DNA of 64,000 nucleotides from Tachypleus tridentatus (GCF_004210375.1 NW_027467782.1:25833276-25897275); one strand, 5' to 3'; numbered from the stretch's first letter, positions 20,144-32,257 are shown. Translations and numbers: made by a program. The notes: generated by a model from the letters alone, not told the origin.

Positions 20144-23100
20144 CTGAAAAAATGAACAGTTTAATTTTGATAAACATGTCTGTAGCTATGATTATCAATA
20201 CACTTGTATCAAAAGTAACATGAGCTAACCAATAAGTAACAGCAATCTTAATATAATTTGTACAACTTTAACGTCATTACAATATTTCAATAGAATATTA
20301 GTACACTGGCAATTGACACGTTTCATAATAAGATTCTTAATTGCTTTAATCAACGTCGCAGAGTTCTGTTCTTAGAGAACAATTTTAAATCATATTCTAA
20401 ATCAGGGAAAGAAATTAAAATGAAAATATTAATTGTACATTAAACGAATTAGGTGGTGATTAAATATTTCTGACGAATACTGATAATAAGCAGTTAAATC
20501 TAAATTGTTTCACCCACTGTAAGTTCTAGTTAAAAATTCGAGTTTAATTTCATAGTTGTAAAACTCCACACCTTCCTTATTCGTAAGCCTATTACATGTT
20601 AGAAATATTTAATCTGTATAAAACTCATAAGTGCCATTTAAAATTTACTTTATAAGATATCAATTTCAAAATATTTATAACAAACCATACAGATATTGAA
20701 ATATATCCAAAATGTTACCCTGCCCAACCAATTAGCTATAAACTTGAGGGAATTCGATCCCATTGGATGCCTCTGTACCACCTAACAATAAACAAATTAA
20801 ACCAACAAAAATATTATGCTTACCATAATAAAAGTATTAGAAATGGTATTCCCACCGTGGCAAAAACAAGTGGAGGAGTAAATAACTTTTCTATGAGGGA
20901 TGCTGAAATTAAAACAATATTATCATTGTTTAACATTGATATCGTTTCTTAATAAATGTTTTCAAGTCGCACCAGTTGGGTAATATTTAACCTGCGAAAA
21001 ATATTTAATTTCAACTCATTAACAATTTCAATACCTATAACTAAAGGAAACCAACGGGAATGAAGCACCGGAAACCATTTGTTAAAACCTAGTCGTAACT
21101 TAAATTACAGAAGATGTTTTTATTAAATCAGATATATAGCATCTTTTTTTAAAATAAATGTGTCGAAAAGACATCCTATATATAGAGATCATTGTACAAA
21201 CATTTATATAAATACTTATTTATGGAGTTTTACTAAATTTTTTTTTGTCCAAAATCATAGACGTACGAAGAATGTTTCAGAGGGTGGCTGTACAATTTTT
21301 GTTCCATTGAGTTTATATTTTCTGCTTCAGTTTTGTCTGAATTAAAATTAAAAATCTGTCCAATTAACTGTAAGTATTACAAGCTAGAGGGGCTGTTCCG
21401 ATCGTACTCAATTTCATTACCATTATTAGTAGCCGCTGATTATGTCAGTTTTTTGATCAGAAACACTTTTCAAATTTTACTCTTCTCTGTATATCGGATT
21501 CTAATACCAATTTTAAAACGGCTAAAGAAATAAATGTCCATTGTATCGTTACACTGTGGACTTTGAAGATATAGTTTGATTCCCACTATTTCAATCATTT
21601 GCCAAATGAAAACAGTTGCTGATTTGTAAACCTTTAGCCTATAATCCTTTGTTAAGTCAAATTATTGTTTATTACTCTGTAAACAATAGAAATATGTGTC
21701 AGCTTCATCACAATTATGTTGTTTTTCAATTGTTTCTTCTCTTCAGTAATCATAATAAATGATGAAGTTGTCCAGGATAGATTAGAGCCCCCTATACTCC
21801 TAACTTGTAGAATTCTGAAGTTTTTTGCTGATTTATTGGAAAACTGAGCCCGCTTTTAAAACATTGTCCTCACTTCTACGTAGTTACCAACCATGACACA
21901 AGAACATTTTTATTTCGGAACTTTTTTGTAATCATTCGGATATAAGATGCTAAGCATGTGGCCTAATGTGCCATAACTTGCAAATACAACAATACGCTAC
22001 TATATTTTATATTCTGTATTGTGAGAACGTATAATTCAGATCGTTAGAAAAAACAAACAAAAAAAAACATGAAAGTCGGAGAAAATTAGGAACAAACAGT
22101 GATAATAAAAATAACTTAAGTTACATTAAAACTAACAAAAAAGAAACAAGAAAATCTTAAAAGGTAACTGATATAGAACATCGAAACAAAAACCAGTCAA
22201 ACCTCTGTTTCAAACAAAAATCTAATAAAATCAGGAGTACCAAAGAATAAAATCTCAACAAAATAATTTGTTTGAATAGTAGAAACAGGTCACTGGTCTG
22301 AACTTGGTATTAAGTTCATAACGTAAGTTGGTTTATTCACAATATAAGAAGTGGATAATATTAAACTACATAAATAACATGACTTGTTAATGATACTGAC
22401 TAGAATATCTAAAGTTATTTGAAAGTTAAGCATTTGCAGCAATAGAATTTATAAATATACCTGAGACAAAGTGGTTCTTAGTGCGGTTATAAGTATGTAA
22501 TAAAACTTACGTTTGCATGCATCCCGTGAAGAGGCTCCGGGGTTTGTAAATTGTTTTTCAGGACAAGCTGAACATTTGTATGATCCAAAATAATCACTAT
22601 AATGATCCTTGGGACACGGGACACATTCTTCCTGTTTTTTGCTTCTGAACTGTCCAGGAGGGCAGGGAACTTAATGAAAGGAATAATTTTTAACGTATGT
22701 ATTTAACCATATCCTAAACACCACGAATTTGACAAAAGCAAGGGAATTAAATCATGTAACAGAACCAACACAAGCTCGTAAACATTTAGTTTTATAGATA
22801 AATAAGTTATAGTATTTATAAGTTTTCTCTAAAAGCTGCTTTGTTAACATATTTTCCAAAAGAATCGTCAGATACATCGAACGTACAGAAAAAATTAGTG
22901 AAGATCAATTTGAAATAGTGTTTATGTGTATATATATATGAAAAATATATTTTATGTATAACAGATCGATGTATTCTTGGTACCTTAAAATACACAAAAA
23001 TAAATTAAAAATTCTGATTTTGTATCTTAATCGATATTCTACAGTTTCCATAATAATGAAAACGCTTTCCAAGATTTTTCTTACAAAAGGTTAAAATGTA

Positions 23101-26100
23101 TTTTAACTTCACTCTGTGTTAAATTATGAAACATTTAGTATGGTTTAATATTTACTAATTAATAAAATAGTTTTCATAACTTAGTCTGTTTATTTGGAAT
23201 TAAGCACAAAGCTCCACATTAGGCTATCAGTGATCTGATCTCAACGGGTATCGAAACCCGATTTCTAGCGGTGTGAGTCTTCTGACAAACCGCAGTACCA
23301 TTGGTGGTTATTTTCATAAAGTAACCTCTTTTTCACAGTAATACCACAATTTAAATATTTGAAAAATGTTTCTTATGTGGGATATTTTCCGCAATACATT
23401 TATTCATGTTTTTGTTAACATTTTGTGGGCATTTGTTGTGTTTTTGTAAACTTATTCTGAAACACGATGCAACGAATAGTTGAAAACAAATGAACCTGGA
23501 GCCATTTGAATAGTAGACCGCAACGCTATCCACTAGGAAACCTTGCTATTTTCATAACGTATAGTAAGTTGTAGGTCTTATAGAAATTTTACCTAACTGG
23601 TAATCTTTCATGTGATAATGTAATTAGCACAGGTATTTTTGTAGTGTGATATTTCGTTTTAACTGAAAGTCACAAAAAGTTTATTACATATATTGCTTAC
23701 TTCACATATTATTTTGCGTCTCTGTGTAAAAGAAATTAAAATTCAAGCGATTTTTCATCATCCTGTCGTGAAAAATATACTTGAAGAAATATACTAACAA
23801 AAACACTTTACAAGGTTTCAATAGAAGCATTTGAGTTGTGATGAATCCAAATGTACTTCATGTTTTATCTTTAAATTAATGAAAACACGTGTCTACGAAA
23901 CAGAATTTTTTCTAGAAAAAAAGAAAAGAAAAGTATATCATTATTCACAACTTACAGCAATCACTTTTCCCTAACATGTATCCATATGGACAAAAGATGT
24001 TGTTATCTGGTGGCGAATAAACTGAAATAAAAAATTAAATAAAACTGTTAACATTTGCCAAGTTAACTATTTTACTGACATAAGTTAAACAATCTTTTTT
24101 GTATGTTTTAACACGAAGTTTTAATGACGATATGTGAAATTGTCTAGTGAAATTTTTTTTGTTTATAAACGATTTATAATTTTTTGTAAATTTATAAGTG
24201 TAAACCATCAGTTAGTTAAACATCTTAAGCTGGAATGTTTATATCACATCAAAATTCAGTAACACAGATTACTCTTATGTCGGCATGATACTCACAGGCA
24301 ACATCTCTGATGAGTTTGACATTTTAAAGTCAAGATAATGCATAAAACTAGAAACTATGTCTAGAGAGTTATGGGAAAATGCTCTAATAGAAAGATTGTG
24401 GATCTTTAACTGAAGTAGCTTCGAGCTTTCCTTAGAAAAAGACTGTGTCCGCGTATCTTTGGGCAAAGAGAAACAACATTGTTAGCGCTCCTGATCTTCT
24501 GTCTATCAAGCTCATTAAGAGCTTGTTAGATCTTAGAACCCAAATACTCACCGGTGGTCTTACCTGTTTCCCAAACTCGCCAATTGCTCGGCTCATCAGA
24601 CATAGAAGGGTCCCCGATGCTGTGCTTGTCAATATACTTTTGACTTTTCTCATCATTATGGGATCCCCATTTATTGAATTCTCCCGTGGCTTCACAATGA
24701 CTAAGACCGCCCTTGAAAATACCCACCAAATTAGTTCAGTATTAAGTCTTTTATAAACGTTGGGTGTTTTTCTTATAGCAAAGCCACAAAGGGCTATCTG
24801 CTCAGCCCACCGAGGGGACTTTTATAAACGAAAGTTGAGCTCCAACGGACACGTGAATGCGTAGAAATTTGTTCCCATATAAGTTTATTGTTAATTTTTG
24901 TTGATCATAAAGGAGTGCAAAATGTAATAAACTGTCATCTATTTATGATAATTTTCGGGTTATTGTTCTATTACATTTGTTTAGTGTTCCCTTTTTTTGT
25001 CAGTAGTTATACCTCACGATTATTTTGCTTCATGAACACTCAGAAACTAATCAAAACGGTTATTTCTAGTTTGCCAATGAAAACGAAATGTGTCCCTTTT
25101 GAAAGCTCTCGGATATAAGGTATCGTATTTTTGATTTAGTAGATTTTTGCGAAGTCCACATGACCCATGAGAATATGAAACTTAGAGAGTAGCTTATAGG
25201 GTGCAATAAAAACACTATTATTATTTTTGAGAAATGAAAATTAAGGAAAATATATTTATGCATACAATACAATAAACTAGAATTGTAATGCTACATATTC
25301 ATCAATCACAATTTATAATACACTACACGAATTACAGATGGTTAAATAAAACAATATGAGTTGGAACGGTGTTGGTTGAATATTTTGATTCGTGTGCGCT
25401 TTCGCAGTTAGAAGACTTAATGGTAACGTCAATGTCTGTATATCCATCTGTTACGGTAGTAAAGATCTATGTACATCCGAGTGGCCCAAATGGTGTGTCT
25501 GTGAAGTTAGAACACTAGAAACTGGGTTTCGATACCCGTGGTGGGCAAAGCACACATAGCCCATTGTGTCGCTTTGTGCTTAACTTCAAACAAACAAGCG
25601 ATCTGTGCGGTATCCGTATATATTCCTAAATTAACTTTCAAACAGCACTTAGTTTGGCCTATGTATGTAACTTTACGGCCACTCACCACACGTGTATTTT
25701 TCTATGAGCCTTGAACGTTTTTTGTTGTACAAATATCGTATTAGATTCCACGGTAAATTTAAATTGATGTTAACTCTAAATCCCCGTTAATTAGAATACT
25801 ATGTTAGCGGAAATTATTTTCTAAGTGAAAGATAAATATTCACATGAAGTTAGAAATATTCAGTACAATTATCTACCTTTTAAATAATGGTTCACAACGA
25901 TTTGTTGTTTGGTTTGTGGCCTGATGTCTTCATTCCAGTAAATAACATTACAGTTGTAATCACCCATATCGAAAGCTTGAACGTCTTTAATTATAAGGTT
26001 GCCTGTATACTTGTCCATTCTGATTTTGTTTCCTACAGATCCAATTGTGCCTGTTCGGCTTGTCCATTTGTAGCTAACAACATCGCTGAATAAATATTTT

Positions 26101-26270
26101 TGTTTGTAACCAGGTGGGATACATTTAACTTCAATATCTTCTCCTCGACGGATGTACGTGTACTTAGCTTTTACCTGTGTGCTTGGTAAAATAGCTCTTC
26201 CAAACACCGTAGTTTGGATTTCCGCAAGGAAGATAACTAAAGCAAATAAAATTCGCAATAATAAATCCAT
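19954..26270 (-). CDS. Ig + GCC2/GCC3 single-pass membrane receptor-like protein (5 exons, 295 aa)
   Basis: Joining 25877-26270, 23956-24021, 22511-22669, 20824-20902 and 19954-20143 gives an 888-nt reading frame with a GT donor and AG acceptor at every junction and phases 1,1,1,2 all agreeing. Residues 1-24 are a signal peptide (LLLRILFALVIFLAEIQ). Residues 25-131 are an Ig domain with C50, W69 and DMGDYNC (C107). Residues 142-205 are Cys-rich and include an ephrin-receptor-like GCC2/GCC3 module (C156, C169, C172, C186, C189, C205). Residues 216-236 form a transmembrane helix followed by IRKRESLKELL, so the C-terminus (237-295) is cytosolic. The fold and topology suggest surface recognition or adhesion; the ligand is unknown. 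I recognise no named orthologue. A broken tandem copy lies downstream. Confidence 0.85.
20824..20902 (-). CDS. Exon 4 of the Ig-GCC gene: transmembrane segment
   Basis: This 79-bp exon with acceptor TTTTAATTTCAG and donor GTAAGC encodes SLIEKLFTPPLVFATV, then GIPFLILLL. It takes one base from exon 3 (giving Pro207) and gives two bases to exon 5 (Cys233). It supplies the only hydrophobic segment after the signal peptide. Confidence 0.85.
22511..22669 (-). CDS. Exon 3 of the Ig-GCC gene: GCC2/GCC3 module
   Basis: This 159-bp exon encodes CPPGQFRSKKQEECVPCP, KDHYSDYFGSYKCSACPEKQ and FTNPGASSRDACK. Spacing and Pro/Gly/Tyr positions match the ephrin-receptor-like GCC2_GCC3 repeat, with six cysteines expected to form three disulphides. 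The whole module sits in one phase 1-1 exon, the arrangement expected of a shuffled extracellular module. Confidence 0.9.
23187..23309 (-). mobile_element. Short SINE (family B), minus orientation
   Basis: CTGTTTATTTGGAATTAAGC, ACAAAGCTCCACATTAGGC, GGGTATCGAAACCCG (B box complement) and AAACCGCAGTACCA match family B reversed. It sits exactly at the upper edge of duplicate block B, in the intron between exons 3 and 2. Confidence 0.85.
23956..24021 (-). CDS. Exon 2 of the Ig-GCC gene: Cys-rich linker
   Basis: This 66-bp exon with acceptor TTTATTTCAG and donor GTAAGT encodes YSPPDNNIFCPYGYMLGKSD and C. It contributes C142 and C153 just before the GCC2/GCC3 module, resembling the beginning of another such repeat (CPYGYML). 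It is absent from the downstream duplicate. Confidence 0.85.
24430..24745. other. G+C-richer island with three overlapping open frames, unidentified
   Basis: This roughly 300-bp stretch in the intron between exons 2 and 1 is noticeably richer in G+C than its surroundings. It is open on the plus strand (GGLTCFPNSPIARLIRHRR) and in two minus frames (SRAIGEFGKQVRPPVSIW; NKWGSHNDEKSQKYIDKHS). The lack of stops in three frames follows partly from the composition. I cannot assign any frame to a family. It has no splice-consistent place in the Ig-GCC gene and may be a fragment of an inserted element or retroposed gene. Confidence 0.4.
24760..24818 (-). mobile_element. 59-bp SINE fragment (family B) with 12-bp target duplication
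   Basis: TTCTTATAGCAAAGCCACAA, GGGCTATCTGCTCAGCCCAC and CGAGGGG form the tail end of the short SINE. Exact CTTTTATAAACG repeats lie at 24748-24759 and 24819-24830. Only the end of the element was integrated. Confidence 0.9.
25480..25598 (+). mobile_element. Short SINE (family B), plus orientation
   Basis: GTGGCCCAAATGGTGTGTCT head, GGGTTTCGATACCCGTGG B box, GGGCAAAGCACACATAGCCC and a CTTTGTGCTTAACTTCAAAC tail with CAAA units. Lies in the first intron of the Ig-GCC gene. Confidence 0.9.
25877..26270 (-). CDS. Exon 1 (coding) of the Ig-GCC gene: signal peptide and Ig domain
   Basis: The start ATG (26270) opens a hydrophobic signal peptide. The exon then encodes one complete Ig-like domain with C50, the core Trp (W69) and D101-G103-Y105-C107. 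It ends at AAAAG followed by GTAGAT, in phase 1. The whole Ig domain lies within one exon. It has higher G+C than its flanks. Confidence 0.85.
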
Positions 26271-26955
26271 TATTCAGGAAATTTCTCTGTCTCTTTGATT
26301 TGCGTACGCTATGGGCTACTTGTCTCTAAAGGTTTATGTTGCTAAGATATGTTAATAATCTAAATAACTGTTGAAATTACACAATATATATTGTTGTTGA
26401 AGAACTCTTAGTAACTATATTGTGATTGTCAAAAATAATATTCAGGTAACAATACTTATAAAGTTATATATTAGTATTAAGCCTGTTGTAATGAGTATTG
26501 TTTCGCAAAATTGAAAAGAAAGGTTCGATTAATAATAATAAATATCAAATTGGCACGTATAAATGAGAACTTTAGATACGTAAACAATAAGGTATATATC
26601 GTCACGATTAATTATTCAATGGACTAATGAATTAATTATGAATATTTATCCTCGTTATTAAAATGTGTAATTTCAATGATGAAAAAAATTAACTAAAGAC
26701 TTATAGGCTTTATCCCAAAAAGTAAAGATGAGCTTGGCAATTGGCGAAGGTAATTTAATGCAGATAAAATAGCGAATCGAGTGTTATTGTTGCTGTGTTT
26801 CTTAAGAGCAGGGTTCCACAATTGATTCTCTGCGTCCTTTCCATTTTGAGGAATCGAACCTCGGATTTCAGTGTTGTTCTGTTCACTGAACATGGTATAT
26901 AGCGAATCCGATAATAGGTTAGTTCTCTATGTTATTCACCATATATTTCTTTTCT

Positions 26956-27061
26956 GGGACCGGCATGGTCAGGTGGTTAAGACACTCGACTCGTAAACCG
27001 AGGGTCGCGACTTTGAATCCTCGTCACACTAAACATGCTCGCCCTTTCATTGGTAAAGAGA
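26956..27061 (+). mobile_element. SINE head fragment (family A)
   Basis: ACCGGCATGGTCAGGTGGTT, AAGACACTCGACTCG and AAACATGCTCGCCC give the tRNA-like head, but the body stops after TTCATTGGTAAAGAG. A 3'-truncated copy. It is not a functional tRNA gene. Confidence 0.85.
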
Positions 27062-27064
27062 AGC

Positions 27065-29700
27065 GTTTTTTCATTATTATCATTCACTGATTTTAGCATC
27101 TTACATGTTACTTAATGCATCATTCCCTAGTTTGTGTTTACATTATTATTTTGGTCTGAATTACTTAATTTTCAGACATTTTTACAAAAAAGTGTTCGTG
27201 CTATTTCTTGAGTGATTATGCCATAAGATGGACATACGTTTCATGGAATTTCACATTTCTTGCAAACAGCTTTGGATCTTAGTTCAATTTTTGTTATAAT
27301 TAATCAATTTTCACCCCTTTTTTTGGCTCTTTTTAATGAATATATGACATATACTATGAAAAGGGAGTCAACTTTTCTACAGTTAATATGGGTAGCTTGT
27401 TAATTGATATATTGATTAAACTACTTAAATGTACAAGCTTTTTAGAATGTTCATTGATAAAGTTGTATATCTGTATCCCACAGCTATTACTCATTTCCCA
27501 AATAAGAAAATTACCAAAATTAGACAAATTACCATTTTTTCAGTTTATCAAATGTGGATAAACTGGTGTATTGCTTATTTGAAACTGTACATACTCAGTG
27601 TTACAGGATTGAATAGATTTTTCTCTAAAATGAAAGAAAACATTATCTGACAAATTTCAATCTTTGTAGTTTAACAAATAAACTTGATAATGAATAGAAA
27701 CTTTCAGTGTACATTATTGCACTTCTGTATTCACATCCTTACAGTAATTCTGAACAAATAGATTCAGAAAAAACAAAACAGCTGAAGTGACAATAATTCT
27801 TTTAACATAAGAAATGATAAAGTTTGAAGCCTAACTATATTTGTTACTCCATAATGCCTATTTTTATTCCCTGACTGATGGGTTTAGATAACAGTTATTG
27901 CCTATAAGATACACAACTCTTGAATTTGATGCTTTCATTAATAGGTAGGTGTTTACTAGGACCAAATTCAGTGCTATAATAATAATGGTAACTGATATGT
28001 ATAATGGATATATTTTCCAGATAGAATAAAATCGAAGCTGACCTCATTGTACTTTGTGAAGACCATTGTCTGGGAAGTGAAGAAAGGAAGTTATTTGTTC
28101 AAAACTATTTCTGGACATTTCTGAACAACTGATGGTAAGCTAAAATGTTTCCATTAGTCTACAGGTTGATTCTTCTCTTCCTCTCTTGAGAACTAAATTA
28201 GAAAGCTCCATCTTGAAAAAAAAATGAAAATAATCAACAGGTTGAATGTTATGTTCAAGCCAGTCATTTTCAGATAGATCTAATTATTGCATCCCTGCTA
28301 GTTATCAGTTGCAGGTTGTTGCACTTGAAGAGGCTGTGGTGCAACTGCAGAAGCTTGCTACAGTTGATCAGTTCTTCCTCTCCTTCCACTTCCTCTGTAT
28401 ACAGCACTGGCAGGTATTTGAGCATGTTTTAGGACTTCATCTCTCCACTCTCTTCCATTTGTAAGACACTATTCACAGGGTTGTGGAGAGTGCTGTGGCA
28501 TTTATCAGTTGCTTAGAGCATCTACCTTGCAGTCAGTAGCAGGCAGGATCCACGTTGCTATCAGTTTCAAAGCTTAGTGGTTGTATGTTATCACTGCCAT
28601 TTGTTATATTATTTTGTGTTTTATTCGTTCTGATCTTGCATGTGTGATGTGGATACCATTTTTATAATGTCCAAAATACAATAGAAATTGATTTTTTTTT
28701 TTTTACACTTTGCATCTTTGTGATAATTAGAGACAAATGGTGTTACTTATCAAATGTAATGCTATAAGATATTTCCCAAACCTTTGTTTTCATTCACTGA
28801 GAGCATATTTGGTGTTAAAAAGCCAAAAGACATAATATATTATAGCCAAATAGATAAAGGGTCGTTATTATATTTCTTATATATACAAGTTGTTGTTTTT
28901 TCATGGGAGTTATAAATTAATATTTTCATTAGATTTATTTTAAATTTATTCATCTCTATAGATTGTAACATAAACTTGTAAACTATTTCTTATGATACAG
29001 AATCATTTTTGTTTTAAAGTTTATTATAAAGATACAATAAAAACTGACTTGCCTGTTGAGAGTAATTGAATATAACAAAGATATCATAATGATACCTTTG
29101 ATTAATCAGCTTCTGATGTTCAGAAGATATATATGTTCAAAAAATCAATGAACAAGAAAAATAAGAAACCACATAATATTGGTATCTTTAAAAGGTAGAC
29201 CTTTCTTTGTTGTAGGAAAATTGGAAATTACTAAATTAAGTGTGAAGAAATGTGTAGTAACATTATAGTTATGAAAAGAAGACTATCATGATACACCAGA
29301 ATTGTTTTGATTAGATATTGATATAATTTGACATGTGGGACTAATTTTATTTGTGTTTTATGATTACAAATAAACTATGGAACAACAATTTTTGGTATAA
29401 AAGAGTATGAAAAGGTATTTAAAACATTTAACTTAAAAGGGAAATTATTATGGGTGTTTTTACAGCAAAATAATAATATGACATGAAAAGTGATTAAAAT
29501 ATAAATGTTAATAAAAGGGACATAAAGGAATTCAAAACTAATAAATATTGTTTTATGGATAATAAGTATTAAGAAATATCAGGGATAAAAAAAGTAACAA
29601 ACTTGCACCGTAACTCGACAGCTAATTTTCCAAAATATGGTTTTTCATAAAGACATGCAAACAGATTAGTAAATGACAAGCAATAGTACCCATCTTATGG
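27065..29700. other. AT-rich sequence; one unassigned decayed frame near 28.25-28.47 kb
   Basis: Mostly featureless. At 28,250-28,470 the minus strand has a G+C-richer patch reading NGREWRDEVLKHAQIPASAV and YRGSGRRGRTDQL before a stop. This looks like an old coding relic, but I do not recognise the family. Confidence 0.35.
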
Positions 29701-29719
29701 GAAAAGTTAGTCTTATTTG

Positions 29720-30860
29720 CTTCTTCCTAATCCTAACCATAAATAATATTTGTTTTATCTTTCCTTGACCAACTGTTTTCTTACAAGTTCACACCTGTCT
29801 GATTCTTATATCTTCAATTTTAATGATTCTGAATTCCTTTTCCTTGATTTCCACAATTGGGATTTCTCTTGTTAGGTTTGTTATGGGAGAATGGGGTCAG
29901 ATTATTTAGTATTGGTTTCACATTTTAGTTCTCAGTATTTTTGTCTTTACTTGATTCTTCTAACCATACTTTACCTCTCATCTCTGTGCCAAAGGCTGAG
30001 GTGCTGCACCATGCTCTTTAGAATTTTTGTAGGTGATTATCATTCCCTGTTTCTTTTCTCCACAATTTTTTGTTGTAGTCCTAATTAAATTTAATCAGAA
30101 GCTAAAATCAATCCTTCATTTTATCCTTAGTTTACACACTGTTGCAAACTGAAACTTCCACCACTATACCTTGCTTTAGTCCCCAATTTCCTGTGTAAGA
30201 ATTTCTAATTCACAACTTTCCTTTGTTACCTGTATATGATTCATTGAGGTTGTCAGTCATTACTAAATCCACTTGGGTCACACTTTTACGTACACAGGTG
30301 AGGTGGATAATTCTGTATTTTTACCTGTAGTCTTTTACCCAAATTCTCTCTCTCTTCTCCTCCAACCACTTTCTTTTATCTGCAGTATATCGAAGTTGTG
30401 GTGTTCATTAATATTTCTGAATTTTTCCTTGCTCACACTCAAGTTTCACTTGAGAGTGTTTCTTAAGCCCTTTCTGAGTTTTGCTCAGCCTTTTTCCATC
30501 TGCCTGTGAGTGACTAGTCACCAAAATCTACACTTGTTCAACTTATAGTTCATGAGAGATAATTTGATGATGGGGACCATGGCTTCACTAAAACCAACTA
30601 ACTCTTTGATCACACACAGACATTTCCATCTTCTCCTCTGAACCTTGCATTCACAGAAGAATTACTCACTGAAATCTTGACGAAAATAGTTCATATGCCC
30701 CCTCCTCCAGCCCAGGATTTATAATGGTGGCTTGCCTCTCTGGCATCACCATCAATGTGCCACTATCTTTATCTAAGATGGATCTGTATCTGTTCACTGA
30801 TGCTTCATCTCATCATATGAATGTACTCTAACTTCTGGTAGTCTGTTGGGCTTATTCATT
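29720..30860 (+). mobile_element. Relic retroelement, possibly DIRS-like (fossil)
   Basis: Several plus-strand frames over about 1.1 kb have retroelement-like composition. Near the end is MDLYLFTDASSHH, resembling the 'LFTDAS' RNase H motif in reverse-transcribing elements such as the DIRS group. It is broken many times over, with no whole frame. No terminal repeats were seen. The family is a guess from one motif. Confidence 0.3.
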
Positions 30861-31479
30861 GTTCTTACCCTTCCTCAGGGATTGTTTCGAAAAAAAATAC
30901 AAGATAAATCTACCATTTTTTTCTTCTAGAATAACTGTAGATTGTTACATAAAATAAGTTATTTATCCTAAATAATCCCAGACTTGTAACAATTTAAATT
31001 TTGTCTTCATTTAGTTTTGTTGTTTTAATATTTTTTGAACTATGTAAGTATGCACCTATAAACACCTGGTAGACAAATGACTAAAACTGGAGTAAAATAA
31101 ACAAACACTAAATTATGTAGCACATGCATTTTACATGCATAGATTCCTGAGAAATTGTTTCACTCATATTTTCTTTTCTATTCTAATAATATTCTGAGTT
31201 TCACATTGTACTCACTTTTGTAACAATAAATGAGAAATATAAAAGCAAGACTTTTAGTACTTACTTGTGGATCTTGTACTTTATTGTAGTAAGTCTGGAT
31301 AAAAGTTAACACTTGTTAATACTTTGCTGAATTAAATTAGGAACACAAAATAATAACATGCAAACATTTTATATCGTGTAATTAATATTATTTAAGTGGC
31401 TCTCTAAGTATAAACTATAAGTATATAGAAATACATAAAGAGTTCACAACATGTGAACAAACTGGCAAGTGGTTACTTA

Positions 31480-31850
31480 GAGGAAAGGTGATTGTTATTA
31501 GTGGTCAGATAAGAGCCAGATGCTCAAAAAGTGCCACGAAAGAGTCAGTTGCAAGTCAAATTACTGTTGAGGATGGTAAACCTTTCCCTGGATCAACAGT
31601 GTTGGCCTTGGTATGCCGCATGCAGGTGATTTCCGTGTCATCTGCTGAACCAGAACATGGATTTTCCCAGATGGCAGTTATTAAGGATGATTGGTGGTCC
31701 AAACTAATAAATGATTCTCTTAATGACTTGATGACAATAAAATTAGCTAAAAATAAGACCTGTGATCTTGCAAGCATAGAATTACTGTGCAAGTCTGTAG
31801 AATCCTGGTGGAAGGACAGTAAAAAAACAAAAACAACAGACAATTTGTGA
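31480..31850 (+). mobile_element. hAT-type transposase C-terminal remnant
   Basis: The open frame contains VISVSSAEPEHGFSQMAVIK followed by DDWWSKLINDSLNDLMTIKL. This is the hAT C-terminal dimerisation region (typically 'SSAxCERGFSxMNxIKTxxRxRL...LxDLMxI'). The invariant CERGFS is changed to PEHGFS here, as expected of a decayed copy. The upstream catalytic part is not recognisable. A ZNF862-like hAT-derived host gene would show the same motif, but the isolated, eroded frame favours a dead transposon. Confidence 0.75.
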
Positions 31851-32257
31851 GTCCACATGGAACTCACACACGTAAAGACAACAGAGATACTGAGTCTACA
31901 TCAGCTTATGTCTCAGTGCTGGATGACTAAATCTACCAGTTTGATTGATGTGTCATTTTTAATGGATACAAGGCTTGTTGCCACTTGCTTTGAAATAATG
32001 TTTCAGTGCTATGAATAAAATGATTCTGTTTTATATAATAATTGTCTCTACTTGATTTCTTGTTTTCGGTAATGTCCGTGAAAATTTTGAGGTGTCCTGC
32101 TGAAAATTTAGAATATTTCTACCCTTGGAGAATTAACTTAAAACGTTAGTATTTCTAGAAGGATATTAAATATCTTTATCAGCAAAATGTCAATCTGTAA
32201 ACAGTGTGAACCAACCAAGTAAAGACATCTTGGTAGCTTAAGCGAGGTATAACAATA

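Larger units (their letters stand above)
20404..23187. repeat. Tandem-duplicate block B (intact copy)
   Basis: Counterpart of 15058-17735, carrying exon 4 and exon 3 of the intact gene with their introns. Minus-strand open frame LIGQIFNFNSDKTEAENINS (about 21,240-21,375, after a TTACAG) is conserved in both blocks. It sits between exons 3 and 4 in a phase that neither can use, so I do not call it an exon. Confidence 0.9.

Noticed and set aside
21240-21375. Conserved minus-strand frame LIGQIFNFNSDKTEAE as an extra exon
   Set aside because: It has an acceptor-like TTACAG but its phase fits neither exon 3 nor exon 4, and conservation is explained by the young duplication.
24445-24756. Plus-strand gene of about 103 codons in the G+C-richer island
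   Set aside because: Two other frames on the opposite strand are equally open, there are no splice or start signals, and no domain is recognised.
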